DNA of 64,000 nt from Cohnella cholangitidis. Lineage in GTDB: Bacteria; Bacillota; Bacilli; Paenibacillales; Paenibacillaceae. The notes under the pieces are model-generated. The model was not told the DNA's origin. It made no database searches and saw only the letters and a program-made list of their open reading frames with translations. The stretch is taken from assembly GCF_014107495.1 (NCBI RefSeq), contig NZ_CP041969.1:1178001-1242000 (forward strand). Reading direction: 5' to 3'. Of this stretch, positions 24,723-33,332 are shown piece after piece. Position 1 is the stretch's first letter. Each line of letters begins with the position of its first letter. The position numbers were made by a program, and so were the translations under genes.

Positions 24723-25574
24723 ATGGCACGGTGGAAACGAGGTGTCTGCGGAATTAAAAAGCTTATTATCGACGGTACGTCCCACATCCTATTTGTAGAT
24801 AAAAATGAACATAGAGGCAATTGGTTATGGAGACAATCCGGGGTTACGAAACGGTTGGTGACTTCGTTATGGCAAAGCGCGGCAAGCGGGTTCTTGCCGT
24901 CGACGATCATAGACGTGGGAGCAAATTACGGCGAGATCGTTTTTTCCGCCCTATACGTTCCCAAAGCTAATATCATAGCCATCGAAGCAAATCGGGTCCT
25001 CTTGCCTTACTTATTGAAATCCGCATCCAAACATCCCAATCGAAAACAAATGAAAATCATCTGCGCGCTAGCGTCCGACGCCGAAGAAAGCGACAAAACA
25101 TTTTATATTAATCGGCTTTCGACAGGGCGATCATCCGCTATTCCGCTTTCTCCTAGAAATATGCTAGAGACTACAGTACCGAGCATGAGAATCGATTCTC
25201 TATTTCACGGCATGGAATTGAGCAAGGAAAGATTATTATTCAAAATCGACGTAGAAGGATACGAATATTTCGTTATAAGAGGCATGGACAACCTATTGCA
25301 GGGCTGCGAAAGCTGCATCGGAATCATTGAATGCGACAGCAAATACATTCGTAAATCCGGAATCGGTTTGGATGAGTTTTTAACCTTTCTCCAAAGCGCC
25401 TTTAACGTATTTTTGCCTATATCCGCTCAACAATTGCTTGCGTTCGACCCGCTTACGTCCAGTTCGCTTCAGCAACATTTCAACTCCGAGATTTTCCATA
25501 CGGATCTGCTCCTCGTTTCCCCGAATCTGAATATCGAAAGACTAGGATTTAACGTAAGCCTACAAACCTATTGA
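24723..25574 (+). CDS. FkbM family methyltransferase
   Basis: SAM-dependent O-methyltransferase, probably acting on a sugar hydroxyl. The SAM site is STIIDVGANYGEIVFSAL, the acidic loop NIIAIEANRVLLPYL, and the C-terminal family block LLFKIDVEGYEYFVIRGM, all characteristic of FkbM proteins. Length 283 residues. ATG 24723 has no ribosome site. An ACGAGGTG about 30 bases further on is well placed for an ATT at 24753, which would start the protein at KKLIIDGTSHIL, so the start is uncertain. It is followed after 11 bases by a glycosyltransferase. O-methylation of rhamnose or similar spore sugars is a known feature of exosporium glycans. Confidence 0.85.
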   Translation: MARWKRGVCGIKKLIIDGTSHILFVDKNEHRGNWLWRQSGVTKRLVTSLWQSAASGFLPSTIIDVGANYGEIVFSALYVPKANIIAIEANRVLLPYLLKSASKHPNRKQMKIICALASDAEESDKTFYINRLSTGRSSAIPLSPRNMLETTVPSMRIDSLFHGMELSKERLLFKIDVEGYEYFVIRGMDNLLQGCESCIGIIECDSKYIRKSGIGLDEFLTFLQSAFNVFLPISAQQLLAFDPLTSSSLQQHFNSEIFHTDLLLVSPNLNIERLGFNVSLQTY

Positions 25575-25585
25575 AGGATTGATAC

Positions 25586-26314
25586 ATGATGCCGAACAAG
25601 TGCATTCAAATGGAAATTCAATTTAACGGCCGCTCGGAAAAAGTTAAACGTTCCGAGAAAAATCAGCTCTGGCAAGTCGGTTTAACGAAAGAATGGATCG
25701 AGTACCGATTACGCATTTTTATGAAATACACCTTGCAAAGCCTTAAAAAACAAACGAACCAAAATTTCACGGCGCTTATCAAATACGCATCCGCGAGCGA
25801 GGGCCTCATTCTCAAGTCATTAGCCAAGTACGAGCCGCTGCCCGACAACATTCGCTTCATTCCCCGCAACCGCAAAATCAGAAACCAAAAAAAGTTTTCG
25901 GCAGGCTGCGAGGATCTATACCTTGTCCGCCTGGATTGCGATGATACGTACCATAAAACTTTTATCCAACAGTTGCATGACTTCGACCCGAAACCGGACA
26001 CGATCGCTATCGTTAACCAGGCGGGATACATTTACGACAGCACGAACCATCGAATGGCTTCCGTTACGATGCCTTCGCCTAATTTTTATACTTGGATCTA
26101 TAAGACCGAAGACTATTTCAACGGCAAAAGATACATTGCCCAGGGCGGGCATAAAGGCGTTATTCTGAGTAAACACGAAATCTTGAACCCTGATCAAAGA
26201 AATTATATGATCGTTGTTCACCAGCAAAACACGAAAAATCAGAAATTGCTGGCGCAATACGATTTCGAAACGAAACGGTCGAAAGTGAACTCCATTCTGA
26301 AAAACTTCATATAA
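25586..26314 (+). CDS. Putative rhamnosyltransferase-like GT (paralogue 1 of 3)
   Basis: 242 residues, GT-A-like. Features: a conserved start MPNKCIQMEIQFNGRS, WIEYRLRIFMKYTLQSLKKQ, FTALIKYASASE, YLVRLDCDDTYHKTFIQQL with DCDD as the likely metal site, and HRMASVTMPSPNFYTWIYK. The pattern fits the putative rhamnosyl transferase group (Rhamno_transf); this assignment is from memory and moderate. The ATG pair at 25586/25589 follows AAGGATTG. Two paralogues lie in tandem at 31859-32569 and 32610-33314. It ends at a terminator. Confidence 0.7.
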   Translation: MMPNKCIQMEIQFNGRSEKVKRSEKNQLWQVGLTKEWIEYRLRIFMKYTLQSLKKQTNQNFTALIKYASASEGLILKSLAKYEPLPDNIRFIPRNRKIRNQKKFSAGCEDLYLVRLDCDDTYHKTFIQQLHDFDPKPDTIAIVNQAGYIYDSTNHRMASVTMPSPNFYTWIYKTEDYFNGKRYIAQGGHKGVILSKHEILNPDQRNYMIVVHQQNTKNQKLLAQYDFETKRSKVNSILKNFI

Positions 26315-26321
26315 AAAGACG

Positions 26322-26356
26322 AAGGCAGGTCTATCTCATTAGATCTGCCTTTCTTT
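26322..26356 (+). terminator. Terminator of the 24723-26314 unit
   Basis: AAGGCAGGTCTA pairs with TAGATCTGCCTT, followed by TCTTT. It also separates the convergent gene ending at 26397. Confidence 0.75.
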
Positions 26357-26396
26357 ACGCGCGATAAGAGACCTCCCCGGTCCGGGATGGTCTCGG

Positions 26397-27092
26397 TTAA
26401 TCTAGATTTTTACTTATATGCGGGATATAGTCTCGGGTACGGCAGATCATTTCGCATCTTCTCATGTATTTTTTCGTGCCCGTTTTTTGCGTATGCGTGC
26501 TAATATCCTTTCTTCTTACGCAAACGTAGTTGTACCTTGAAACCGAATAAACGCGAATTCTTTTGTTTCTGCACGTTCTCAGAAACTTGACGTCGCACCC
26601 GTTCGCCCGATCTTCATCGAATCTGACTTTTTCCCATACGGATCTTTTAAATACTAACGTTCCTCCCTTGACCTTTCTGCGATATTTCTTCTCGCCCCCT
26701 TTCCTATATAGCATAAGCGCGTTTTTCTCTTCGAAATAAACGAAGGAAGTATATTTGCCGACAACGGATACCCGTTTGTTGCTTAAAGCTTCCATTGCCT
26801 CCGCCAAATAATGGGGAGCGTAATAGTCGTCATCGTCGAATTTGGCCAGAATGTCGTATTTCGCCTTCCGGATGCCATAGTTCAAACACTTTCCCAATCT
26901 ATATTTTTCCGATACCCGATAGACCTTCACGTTTTTATATTCCCTGGCCTTGGCTCTCCATTGTTGAATATCCATGTCGTCGCGATTAAGGATGATGATC
27001 AATTGTTTGTCCTTGTATTCCTGGCGATCGTAATTGCCGAATATATTTTCCATATAATCGGGTCTCATCGTGCAACAAATGATTGAAACCAA
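26397..27092 (-). CDS. GT2 family glycosyltransferase (paralogue 3 of 3)
   Basis: Same family as the genes at 17055 and 23799: VSIICCTMRPDYMENIFGNY, KQLIIILNRDDMDIQQW, LGKCLNYGIRKAKYDILAKF followed by DDDDYYAPHYL, and RVYSVSRYNYVCVRRKDIST. The start is taken as TTG 27092, which lies 8 bases behind GGAGAGG and aligns exactly with the ATG of the other two. A longer reading from 27227 would overlap the upstream deacetylase gene. About 231 residues. Intact, unlike its neighbour copy at 23799. Confidence 0.8.
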   Translation of the reverse strand: MVSIICCTMRPDYMENIFGNYDRQEYKDKQLIIILNRDDMDIQQWRAKAREYKNVKVYRVSEKYRLGKCLNYGIRKAKYDILAKFDDDDYYAPHYLAEAMEALSNKRVSVVGKYTSFVYFEEKNALMLYRKGGEKKYRRKVKGGTLVFKRSVWEKVRFDEDRANGCDVKFLRTCRNKRIRVYSVSRYNYVCVRRKDISTHTQKTGTKKYMRRCEMICRTRDYIPHISKNLD

Positions 27093-27180
27093 AGACAATC
27101 CCTCTCCTTCTGCGAATGCACCTCTCCTGTCTAGGATATGAGTCGTTCCGTTGCCGAGAAACGGCGATTCCATCAGTCCC

Positions 27181-27864
27181 TCAAAATAACATGGCCTTGA
27201 GCAGATGATACTTCTCCGCGTATTCAAGGCCGACCTCCATTCCCCGTTTGGCCGCCCACTTCCTGACGGATTCTGGCGATATTAAATGGCGGGGTTCCCT
27301 GATCTGCGATCTATGCTTTCTCAGGGCTTCCACCTTTTTCTCGATCGTCCCGCTTATATCCAAATACATCTCGCCAGTGTCTCTAAGCTTTGGATACTGC
27401 CATACAATGAGAGGGTATTCATACATGGCAATAATTTTATAGTGCCGATCGGGAATCGGCCGCAGTCCGGCGATGCAAGCTTCGAATAGGGCCTGGTGAT
27501 CGTGATTGAAGCTAGGATAAGGAATGAAAATCATCGTCGGTTTAAATTCCGTTAGGATAATATCGATTTTCGTGACGATGTCTTTCCTAGGGATTGTATC
27601 CAACGCGTTCTCCTTGTCGTTAAACATGATTTCCCGGTTCGTGCAGCCAAGGAACCGAAGCGCGTCATAAAATTCTTTCTTGCGCGACCGGGCGCTGACC
27701 GGTCGGTCTCTATGCCAGAAAAACGAGTTTCCTACCGACGCCAATACGACCTTGACGGCGTTGCGATATCGGCATGCTTTCTCTATTAAACCGCCGCATC
27801 CCAATACTTCGTCGTCGGCGTGCGGCACGAATATCAGTATTCTTTCATTTCCCGATTCCAGCAT
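27181..27864 (-). CDS. PIG-L family deacetylase (LmbE-like)
   Basis: Zinc-dependent N-deacetylase acting on GlcNAc-type sugars. The zinc motif is FVPHADDEVLGCGG near the start, and FIPYPSFNHDHQALFEACIAG supplies the third ligand. About 227 residues, no signal peptide. ATG 27864 is chosen because GAAGGA lies 8 bases before it; ATG 27873 overlaps that site. It is in a minus-strand series with WbqC-like, GNAT and GT4 genes (30394 to 27181). Deacetylase plus N-acetyltransferase in one unit suggests swapping the N-acyl group of a sugar. Confidence 0.88.
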   Translation of the reverse strand: MLESGNERILIFVPHADDEVLGCGGLIEKACRYRNAVKVVLASVGNSFFWHRDRPVSARSRKKEFYDALRFLGCTNREIMFNDKENALDTIPRKDIVTKIDIILTEFKPTMIFIPYPSFNHDHQALFEACIAGLRPIPDRHYKIIAMYEYPLIVWQYPKLRDTGEMYLDISGTIEKKVEALRKHRSQIREPRHLISPESVRKWAAKRGMEVGLEYAEKYHLLKAMLF

Positions 27865-27887
27865 TCGTCCCATCCTTCTTCCTGTTC

Positions 27888-28610
27888 CTAATCATACGTT
27901 CGCCATCCGTTCGTCCCTCCCGAGACAAGCCGTTCTCTTGCGCCGTCTATCCCGACGTTGGCAATCAGGTCCAATATAGACAAATTGTTCACGAACGCCC
28001 CTTGGCTTTGTGGATACTCGGGGCATCGCCAATCTTGGACGATAAGGGCAAGATTCCGGCTCCGAAAATGAACGATATCCAAATATCGCAGGAACCCTTC
28101 GTTCCCGCACACATAATGGGTCCCATGCAGAAGGGAAACCATTTCCGACATTCGCTCCGACGCTTTCAAATCGTTGGCTAAGCCCGCGGAACTAATCGTC
28201 TCGCCTTGCCATCCCAGCTTGCGAAGCATGTCCAGCGTAAATTGCTCGCAGAACTGCCGGAAATCCGTGTTCTTTGTTTGATGAAGCTCGATGTAATCGC
28301 CAGCGATAGAACGTACGGTTCCGATAAAAGGACTTCGGCCGTAAGCATGGTCGAGAGTCCTATGAAACTTGGCTATCCAGTCGTCATACCGGATGGCGGC
28401 TTCATCGATTCTCATCCGATTTCCGCCGCGGAGGGGAACGGAAATCGTGTGCTTAAGGCCGTTTACCTTCAAAGAAAAGCGGGACTGCCCCACTTTCCTA
28501 TTGATCTGAACGTCGTCGAGCATCACCCAAGCATCGCTGTTCATAATGCGATTAAAGTAATGAAGCGGCGGGAAAACGTTAGGCTGGTAAATGCATATTT
28601 TCTTAACCAT
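27888..28610 (-). CDS. WbqC-like family protein
   Basis: 240 residues; the family occurs in polysaccharide clusters, with no proven reaction. Signature: KKICIYQPNVFPPLHYFNRI, AWVMLDDVQINRKVGQSRF and KHTISVPLRGGNR at the start, and MVSLLHGTHYVCGNEGFLRY further on. ATG 28610 follows AAAGAAGA and overlaps the GNAT gene by 8 bases. Its gene partners (PIG-L deacetylase, GNAT) suggest amide or amine chemistry on a sugar. Confidence 0.85.
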   Translation of the reverse strand: MVKKICIYQPNVFPPLHYFNRIMNSDAWVMLDDVQINRKVGQSRFSLKVNGLKHTISVPLRGGNRMRIDEAAIRYDDWIAKFHRTLDHAYGRSPFIGTVRSIAGDYIELHQTKNTDFRQFCEQFTLDMLRKLGWQGETISSAGLANDLKASERMSEMVSLLHGTHYVCGNEGFLRYLDIVHFRSRNLALIVQDWRCPEYPQSQGAFVNNLSILDLIANVGIDGARERLVSGGTNGWRTYD

Positions 28611-29172
28611 CTTCTTTCTCTTCCTTAAGAATATAGATCAACACGTAACGTATGCCGTACTCGTCCACGAAATAGTTATCGAATAGCCGCACGCCCGATC
28701 TCCCCGTTTGTTCGAATAGGTTCGTCATGAACGGCTTGTCGGCTATTTGAGCGCCTAGCCTCTTCGCAAAAGGTACGGACAGTCTGTGATCCGCGCGGAT
28801 AATCCCCGTTATCATGTGATACTGCGGCATGTTCTTCCACTCCATGAATGATCTGAACATGAGCTTCGAGCCGATGTTGTCTCCGGGATGTTTCGGATGC
28901 AAGGCGACTCTATGCACGTGACATACCCCGGGTCTCGTTTCGGAGCAAATCAGAAAAGCAATCAGCTTCTCGCTTTTTACGACGCCGAAGCTTAGTTCGA
29001 ATTTACCCGGGAGCTCGGCTAAAAATTGGTTTTCTCCCCACAATTCCGTGGAATAACGATGCCCTCTTTTCAGATGGACCAGTGTTTCCACTTCCAACAG
29101 ATCGGATAGATAACGTTGAATATTGGCCTTGTCCAATTTGATTACGGATAACCCCAACTCCATGCCGAACAT
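28603..29172 (-). CDS. GNAT family N-acetyltransferase
   Basis: 189 residues. The acetyl-CoA motif A is VHRVALHPKHPGDNIGSKLM, preceded by the KSEKLIAFLICSETRPGVC strands, a normal GNAT core. Substrate not known; an amino sugar is likely from context, since it lies between WbqC-like and GT4 genes and overlaps the former. ATG 29172 follows AGGAG by 11 bases, a little long. Confidence 0.8.
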   Translation of the reverse strand: MFGMELGLSVIKLDKANIQRYLSDLLEVETLVHLKRGHRYSTELWGENQFLAELPGKFELSFGVVKSEKLIAFLICSETRPGVCHVHRVALHPKHPGDNIGSKLMFRSFMEWKNMPQYHMITGIIRADHRLSVPFAKRLGAQIADKPFMTNLFEQTGRSGVRLFDNYFVDEYGIRYVLIYILKEEKEDG

Positions 29173-29173
29173 A

Positions 29174-30394
29174 TCAATTCTTACTCCTATCTGTTGAACT
29201 TGGCTTCAAAGCTTTGTTATAAACTTCTAATACTTGCTTCGTCATCTTTTCCAGCGAGAGGTTTGTCCTTCCCCACCTTTTAGCTTCCTCTCCTAAACGT
29301 TGTTGCAGTTTCCGGTCAGCTAGCAGCTTCTTCAGATGCCAATACAGCTTTGTGCCGTTTCCCGGCGGAACCAGAAGACCGTTCTTGCCGTGTTCCACCA
29401 TTTCGGTTATCCCGCCTACGTCGGAAGCAATAATAGGTTTACCCGCGACTTGCGCTTCCACCAAAGTGTAGGGATAGTTATCCTGAAGGCTTGGAATGAC
29501 GAAAATATCCGCCTGGTTTAACAGCGCGGGAATGTTATTTCGCCTTCCGAGAAATTTAACGTAACCGCTAAGTCCTAATCTTTTCGCTTTCTTCCTTAAA
29601 TCGCTTCCTGCATCCCCTCTTCCTACGATCCAGCAAACCCAATCTTTCCGGTCTCTCCTTAATCGTGCCAATGCGTCCAGCAAGCAGTGCTGCCCTTTGA
29701 CCTTCTCCAGTCGCCCCGTGCTTATGATGACGGATTTGTTTTTCGGTTTCGTCATGCTTGTCTTGTTTTTCATTTGCTTCCGAAACGAAGCGATATCGAT
29801 GCCATTGGAAATGACTTTCATGTTTCCGGTTGGAATTCGGCACTTCTCGTAGATTCTCACGAGCCAGTTCGAAGGCACGATCGTCTGATCGGTGCTCTCG
29901 ACGACCTCCGATTCGAAGGAGGATAGAACCAACGATTCCGGCGAGTTCGCTCTAATATATCCGAAATAATAATACTCGGCGGTAACGCAGCCGTGCACGG
30001 TTAGGATAAGGGGGGTGCGACGAGGCTTGTACGCCCGCAATACGGCGGCGGAGGCGATGTCTTGCGCATGGATAATTTGATATTGGCTAAGATCGATCGA
30101 TTGCACGGCATCGAAAAATTTCACCATTTCATCTCGTAAATTTTTTAAATAGTTTTGTACTTTATTCCCGGTCCCCCAATTCAACGGCAAAAACGGGACT
30201 CGTCCGCCGCCCGGTTTCTTTCTTTTCAACGAAATTTGGCGATTCGATCTGGTCATGCGGTATTCATCCTCATGTCTGGCCAGGATATCTACTTTGTGTC
30301 CCGCTCGTTCAAGCCCCTTCGTCAGTTCTTGAATATATTTTCCTACCCCGCCTCTTGGGGGATAAGCAAATATCGTCGTAATCAATACTTTCAC
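29174..30394 (-). CDS. GT4 family glycosyltransferase
   Basis: 406 residues, GT-B fold. N-terminal donor/acceptor domain KVLITTIFAYPPRGGVGKYI, the linker VISNGIDIASF, then IISTGRLEKVKGQHCLLDAL, WIVGRGDAGSDL, FLGRRNNIPALLNQADIFVI and the EX7E motif in SLQDNYPYTLVEAQVAGKP. GTG 30394 follows GGAGGAGGG. It is the first gene of the 30394-27181 series. A CATATCCTA box on the minus strand (30423-30431) could be a sigma-K -10 but has no AC at the proper distance. Confidence 0.9.
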   Translation of the reverse strand: MKVLITTIFAYPPRGGVGKYIQELTKGLERAGHKVDILARHEDEYRMTRSNRQISLKRKKPGGGRVPFLPLNWGTGNKVQNYLKNLRDEMVKFFDAVQSIDLSQYQIIHAQDIASAAVLRAYKPRRTPLILTVHGCVTAEYYYFGYIRANSPESLVLSSFESEVVESTDQTIVPSNWLVRIYEKCRIPTGNMKVISNGIDIASFRKQMKNKTSMTKPKNKSVIISTGRLEKVKGQHCLLDALARLRRDRKDWVCWIVGRGDAGSDLRKKAKRLGLSGYVKFLGRRNNIPALLNQADIFVIPSLQDNYPYTLVEAQVAGKPIIASDVGGITEMVEHGKNGLLVPPGNGTKLYWHLKKLLADRKLQQRLGEEAKRWGRTNLSLEKMTKQVLEVYNKALKPSSTDRSKN

Positions 30395-30579
30395 GGCGCC
30401 CTCCTCCTATCTCAAGTTGATATAGGATATGTAAATCTTTCATTCTTCGAAAGGTATAGCGAACTAATTTCATGCGAATAACAGAAAACACTCAGGTCGC
30501 GGGTATTCGTCCATGCTCTCCGTACGTTCTCGACATACCCTGTATCATATATAGGAAATAAAAAAGGAGGATTCTGATT

Positions 30580-31251
30580 GTGGCTGTTGGCCCTGCTCCA
30601 GCTAAACCGCAACGTAAGGCCGCTAAATCCGTTTGCCCGGTTAGAAAAAAGCCCAAAATGAAAACTGGCCTTTGTCCTAAAAAGAGAAAGAGACAGAGAA
30701 AGACCCCGATGAAAAAAAAGGCGATACGCATCCTCTTTAACCCGACAATCGTCATGCCGCAAGGAGAGCAAGGAAAACCCGGCGCGCATGGGACTCCGGG
30801 GGAGCAAGGAGATCCGGGCATACAGGGAGCTCCGGGAGAGCAAGGGCTTCAAGGCATTCCGGGTCCTCAAGGGGAACAAGGCGCGAGAGGGTCTCAAGGT
30901 TCGCGAGGGCCGCGCGGTCATGCCGGAGCGGACATTTCCGCCGTCAACGTGATCCCCGCTGTTCGAAGATACTTCTATGTGGCGGATTCCGATATTCCCA
31001 TGAATAGGTCCAGAACTTTTACGGCTGACCAATTCGTTGACGACGCCGGCGACCGCGCGTTGCGATTTACTCTTAACGGACAGAACGGATATTGTAATTT
31101 ATATATCAACGCCGTCATGCAAGAGGGGCAATTATACAGCCTAGCGCCGGACGCTCTCACGATTAAGCCTACGGGTCAACTGATTAGAACCGGAACCCCG
31201 ATCATCTTGGAATCGGTCGGTTTTACCGCGGAAATGATCCCGAAACTTTGA
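30580..31251 (+). CDS. Collagen-like protein with C-terminal DUF4183 domain
   Basis: Likely spore-surface filament protein similar in plan to exosporium BclA. 223 residues. Residues 1-55 are very basic (KKRKRQRKTPMKKK) with two cysteines. Then come about sixteen Gly-X-Y triplets (residues 63-111, such as GEQGKPGAHGTPGEQG). The last 105 residues form a DUF4183 domain (YFYVADSDI to the end), the type seen in other spore-surface proteins. No signal peptide, as expected for mother-cell delivery. GTG 30580 follows AAAGGAGG. It lies amid glycosyltransferases and is a natural glycosylation target; that is inferred. Confidence 0.85.
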   Translation: MAVGPAPAKPQRKAAKSVCPVRKKPKMKTGLCPKKRKRQRKTPMKKKAIRILFNPTIVMPQGEQGKPGAHGTPGEQGDPGIQGAPGEQGLQGIPGPQGEQGARGSQGSRGPRGHAGADISAVNVIPAVRRYFYVADSDIPMNRSRTFTADQFVDDAGDRALRFTLNGQNGYCNLYINAVMQEGQLYSLAPDALTIKPTGQLIRTGTPIILESVGFTAEMIPKL

Positions 31252-31279
31252 ACCTTCCGTTTCGCAGCGTACAATCAAC

Positions 31280-31308
31280 AAAACCCACCGGTAAGTCGGT
31301 GGGCTTTC
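31280..31308 (+). terminator. Bidirectional terminator between two DUF4183 genes
   Basis: ACCCACCG pairs with CGGTGGGC(T) across GTAAGT, followed by T-rich sequence on the plus strand. Confidence 0.75.
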
Positions 31309-31315
31309 ATTCGTT

Positions 31316-31663
31316 TTAAGTTGCCGATACTTCGACGGCTTCCAGAATCAGAATCGTCCCTACCGTAAAGGTAGCGGCTACGTTAAAGGTGATCGTATTG
31401 TCGGCGTTAACCGTATAAGCTCCCGCTTCTTGCATAACCCCGTTTACATAGAAATTATAATAGCCGTTCGGTGCGACAACGGGAACGGTAACCGGGCTGG
31501 TTCCCGCGTCATTGCTAAATTGCGTTGTTGCCCCGTTCAAGTCCAGCTCGTCCGTAGCGGCAAGCACGATGCTGGCGCCCGTTACTTGCAGGAAAAATCT
31601 TTGCGGATCAAGTGCCGTACCGGGAAATGTAATCTGAAAAATTTGGAGCGGCATTTGATTCAC
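31316..31663 (-). CDS. DUF4183 domain protein
   Basis: 115 residues, essentially the DUF4183 domain alone: QRFFLQVTGASIVLAATDEL, then YYNFYVNGVMQEAGAYTV and TVGTILILEAVEVSAT. These blocks align with the C-terminal domain of the collagen-like protein encoded just opposite (YCNLYINAVMQEGQLYSL, GTPIILESVG). ATG 31663 follows GGAAGGAGGTGA. No signal peptide. Probably a spore-surface partner of the collagen-like protein, perhaps forming mixed trimers through the shared domain. Confidence 0.82.
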   Translation of the reverse strand: MNQMPLQIFQITFPGTALDPQRFFLQVTGASIVLAATDELDLNGATTQFSNDAGTSPVTVPVVAPNGYYNFYVNGVMQEAGAYTVNADNTITFNVAATFTVGTILILEAVEVSAT

Positions 31664-31858
31664 CTCCTTCCTCTCTGTCTATTAAATGCAAGTCCGGAAA
31701 GAAATGAACAGGCGGATCATAAGCGCAAATGGCACAATTAATCGATGAAATATTTCCGGATTCGAGGTTATGTTTACTCCCCCTATAAGAATGTCCATAC
31801 CAATCCTGCTGCCGGCGAATAGGATAACAAGACCTTTTTTCGAAAGGAAGGATGGGAA

Positions 31859-32569
31859 CTGCCGCATAAAACGATCCTCATCGAAATTCCGTTTAACAGC
31901 CGATCCAAACCGAACAATCGCTGGCAAGCGGGCTTAACGCAGTCGTGGATGGCTTACAGAATGTCTATCTTCATGAAATATACGTTGCAAAGCCTCCTTA
32001 AACAGACCAACCAATCCTTCACGGCGCTTATCCGGTACGCCGAAGCTACGGAGGATGCGATTGTCCCGCTGTTAAACTCGTTTGATCCTCTTCCGGGGAA
32101 CATCCGGTTCATCCCCCGACGAAGCAAGGTAAAAGAGCAGATCATACGAACGGCGGGGGTTGAGGATCTTTACTTGGTTCATCTGGATTGCGACGACATG
32201 TATCAACGATCTTTTATTCAACAGTTGCATGACTTTAAGCCGCGAAAGAAGACTCGTGCTCTTATTAACCAACACGGCTACGTCTACGATAGCGTGAACC
32301 ATCGCATGGCCGCCGTGACGATGCCCTCCCCGCCTTTTTACACTTATATTTATAAGGCTGAAGAATATCTGCAAGGCACAAGGTATAAAGCCCAAGGGCA
32401 TCGCAACGTAATCCGTAGCTTCGAGCATGAAATTCTGACTGACAAGAAGAACAGGAATTTTATGGCCGTCGTGCATGAGAGAAACAAATTGAACCAAAAG
32501 CTGCTGACCCGGTATAAGTTCGAGAGAGACCGATCCATCGTGGATACGATATTGAGGAAATTCAAATAG
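31859..32569 (+). CDS. Putative rhamnosyltransferase-like GT (paralogue 2 of 3), apparent CTG start
   Basis: 236 residues if read from 31859. The coding pattern starts PHKTILIEIPFNSRSKP, matching PNKCIQMEIQFNGRS of the paralogue at 25586, and continues through MSIFMKYTLQSLLKQ, YLVHLDCDDMYQRSFI and HRMAAVTMPSPPFYTYIYK. Between the in-frame stop at 31820 and the ATG at 31949 there is no ATG, GTG or TTG in frame. A CTG stands exactly where the paralogue has its ATG, 7 bases behind GGAAGG. Starting at ATG 31949 would remove 30 conserved residues, so CTG 31859 is chosen. Confidence 0.72.
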   Translation: MPHKTILIEIPFNSRSKPNNRWQAGLTQSWMAYRMSIFMKYTLQSLLKQTNQSFTALIRYAEATEDAIVPLLNSFDPLPGNIRFIPRRSKVKEQIIRTAGVEDLYLVHLDCDDMYQRSFIQQLHDFKPRKKTRALINQHGYVYDSVNHRMAAVTMPSPPFYTYIYKAEEYLQGTRYKAQGHRNVIRSFEHEILTDKKNRNFMAVVHERNKLNQKLLTRYKFERDRSIVDTILRKFK

Positions 32570-32609
32570 CCGAGTCAAGCAAAGACCGGGACGGGAAGGA
32601 GCGGTTCAT

Positions 32610-33314
32610 ATCCCCCGAAAAAATATCATCGTCGATATCGCGTTTAACAGCCGCTCCACTCCTTATCGCTGGCAGATAGGGTTAACGAAATCGTGGATCG
32701 AATACCGGATATCCGTCTTTATGAAGTACACTTTGCAAAGCTTGATCAAGCAGAATAACCAACAGTTCACGGCCCTTATTCGATATGCCGAAGCAAGCGA
32801 GGACATCGTTCAGAAGGCGCTAAGCGCTTATGACCCTCTCCCAAGCAACGTTCGATTCATTCCGAATGGCAGCAATATCCCTACTCAGCGCTCTCTATCG
32901 CAAGGCTATGAGGAACTGTACCTTGTTCGCCTGGATTGCGATGATACGTATCGCAAATCGTTTATCCGGCAGTTGCAGGAAGTTACCCCGAAACCGGATA
33001 CGCTTGCCCTTCTGAACCAACATGGATACGTGTACGACAGCTTGAACCACCGAATGGCCTACATCAGAAGATCCTCTCCGCCCTTTTATACATGGATTTA
33101 TAAAACCGACGAGTACTTTAATAGCAACAGACGCTATATTCGCGGACATAGAAAAGTCATTCGATACAAACATGAAATTTTGACCGACGACGGGAAGCCG
33201 AATTTTATGATCGTCGTGCACGAGCGAAATACATCCAATCAGAAGATGTTGTCCAGATATGAATTCGAGGCGAATCCGTCGGCGGTGAACAAGATTTTGA
33301 AAGGTTTCATTTGA
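32610..33314 (+). CDS. Putative rhamnosyltransferase-like GT (paralogue 3 of 3), apparent ATC start
   Basis: 235 residues if read from 32610. The sequence begins PRKNIIVDIAFNSRS, which aligns with the starts of paralogues 1 and 2, then ISVFMKYTLQSLIKQ, YLVRLDCDDTYRKSFIRQL and HRMAYIRRSSPPFYTWIYK. No ATG, GTG or TTG is in frame from the upstream stop (32553) to ATG 32721, which would cut 37 conserved residues. An ATC lies at the aligned start, 8 bases behind GGAAGGAG. It could be a true near-cognate start or a mutated ATG. The gene follows paralogue 2 by 40 bases. Confidence 0.68.
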   Translation: MPRKNIIVDIAFNSRSTPYRWQIGLTKSWIEYRISVFMKYTLQSLIKQNNQQFTALIRYAEASEDIVQKALSAYDPLPSNVRFIPNGSNIPTQRSLSQGYEELYLVRLDCDDTYRKSFIRQLQEVTPKPDTLALLNQHGYVYDSLNHRMAYIRRSSPPFYTWIYKTDEYFNSNRRYIRGHRKVIRYKHEILTDDGKPNFMIVVHERNTSNQKMLSRYEFEANPSAVNKILKGFI

Positions 33315-33332
33315 GCGGAAGGAGCGCAACGC

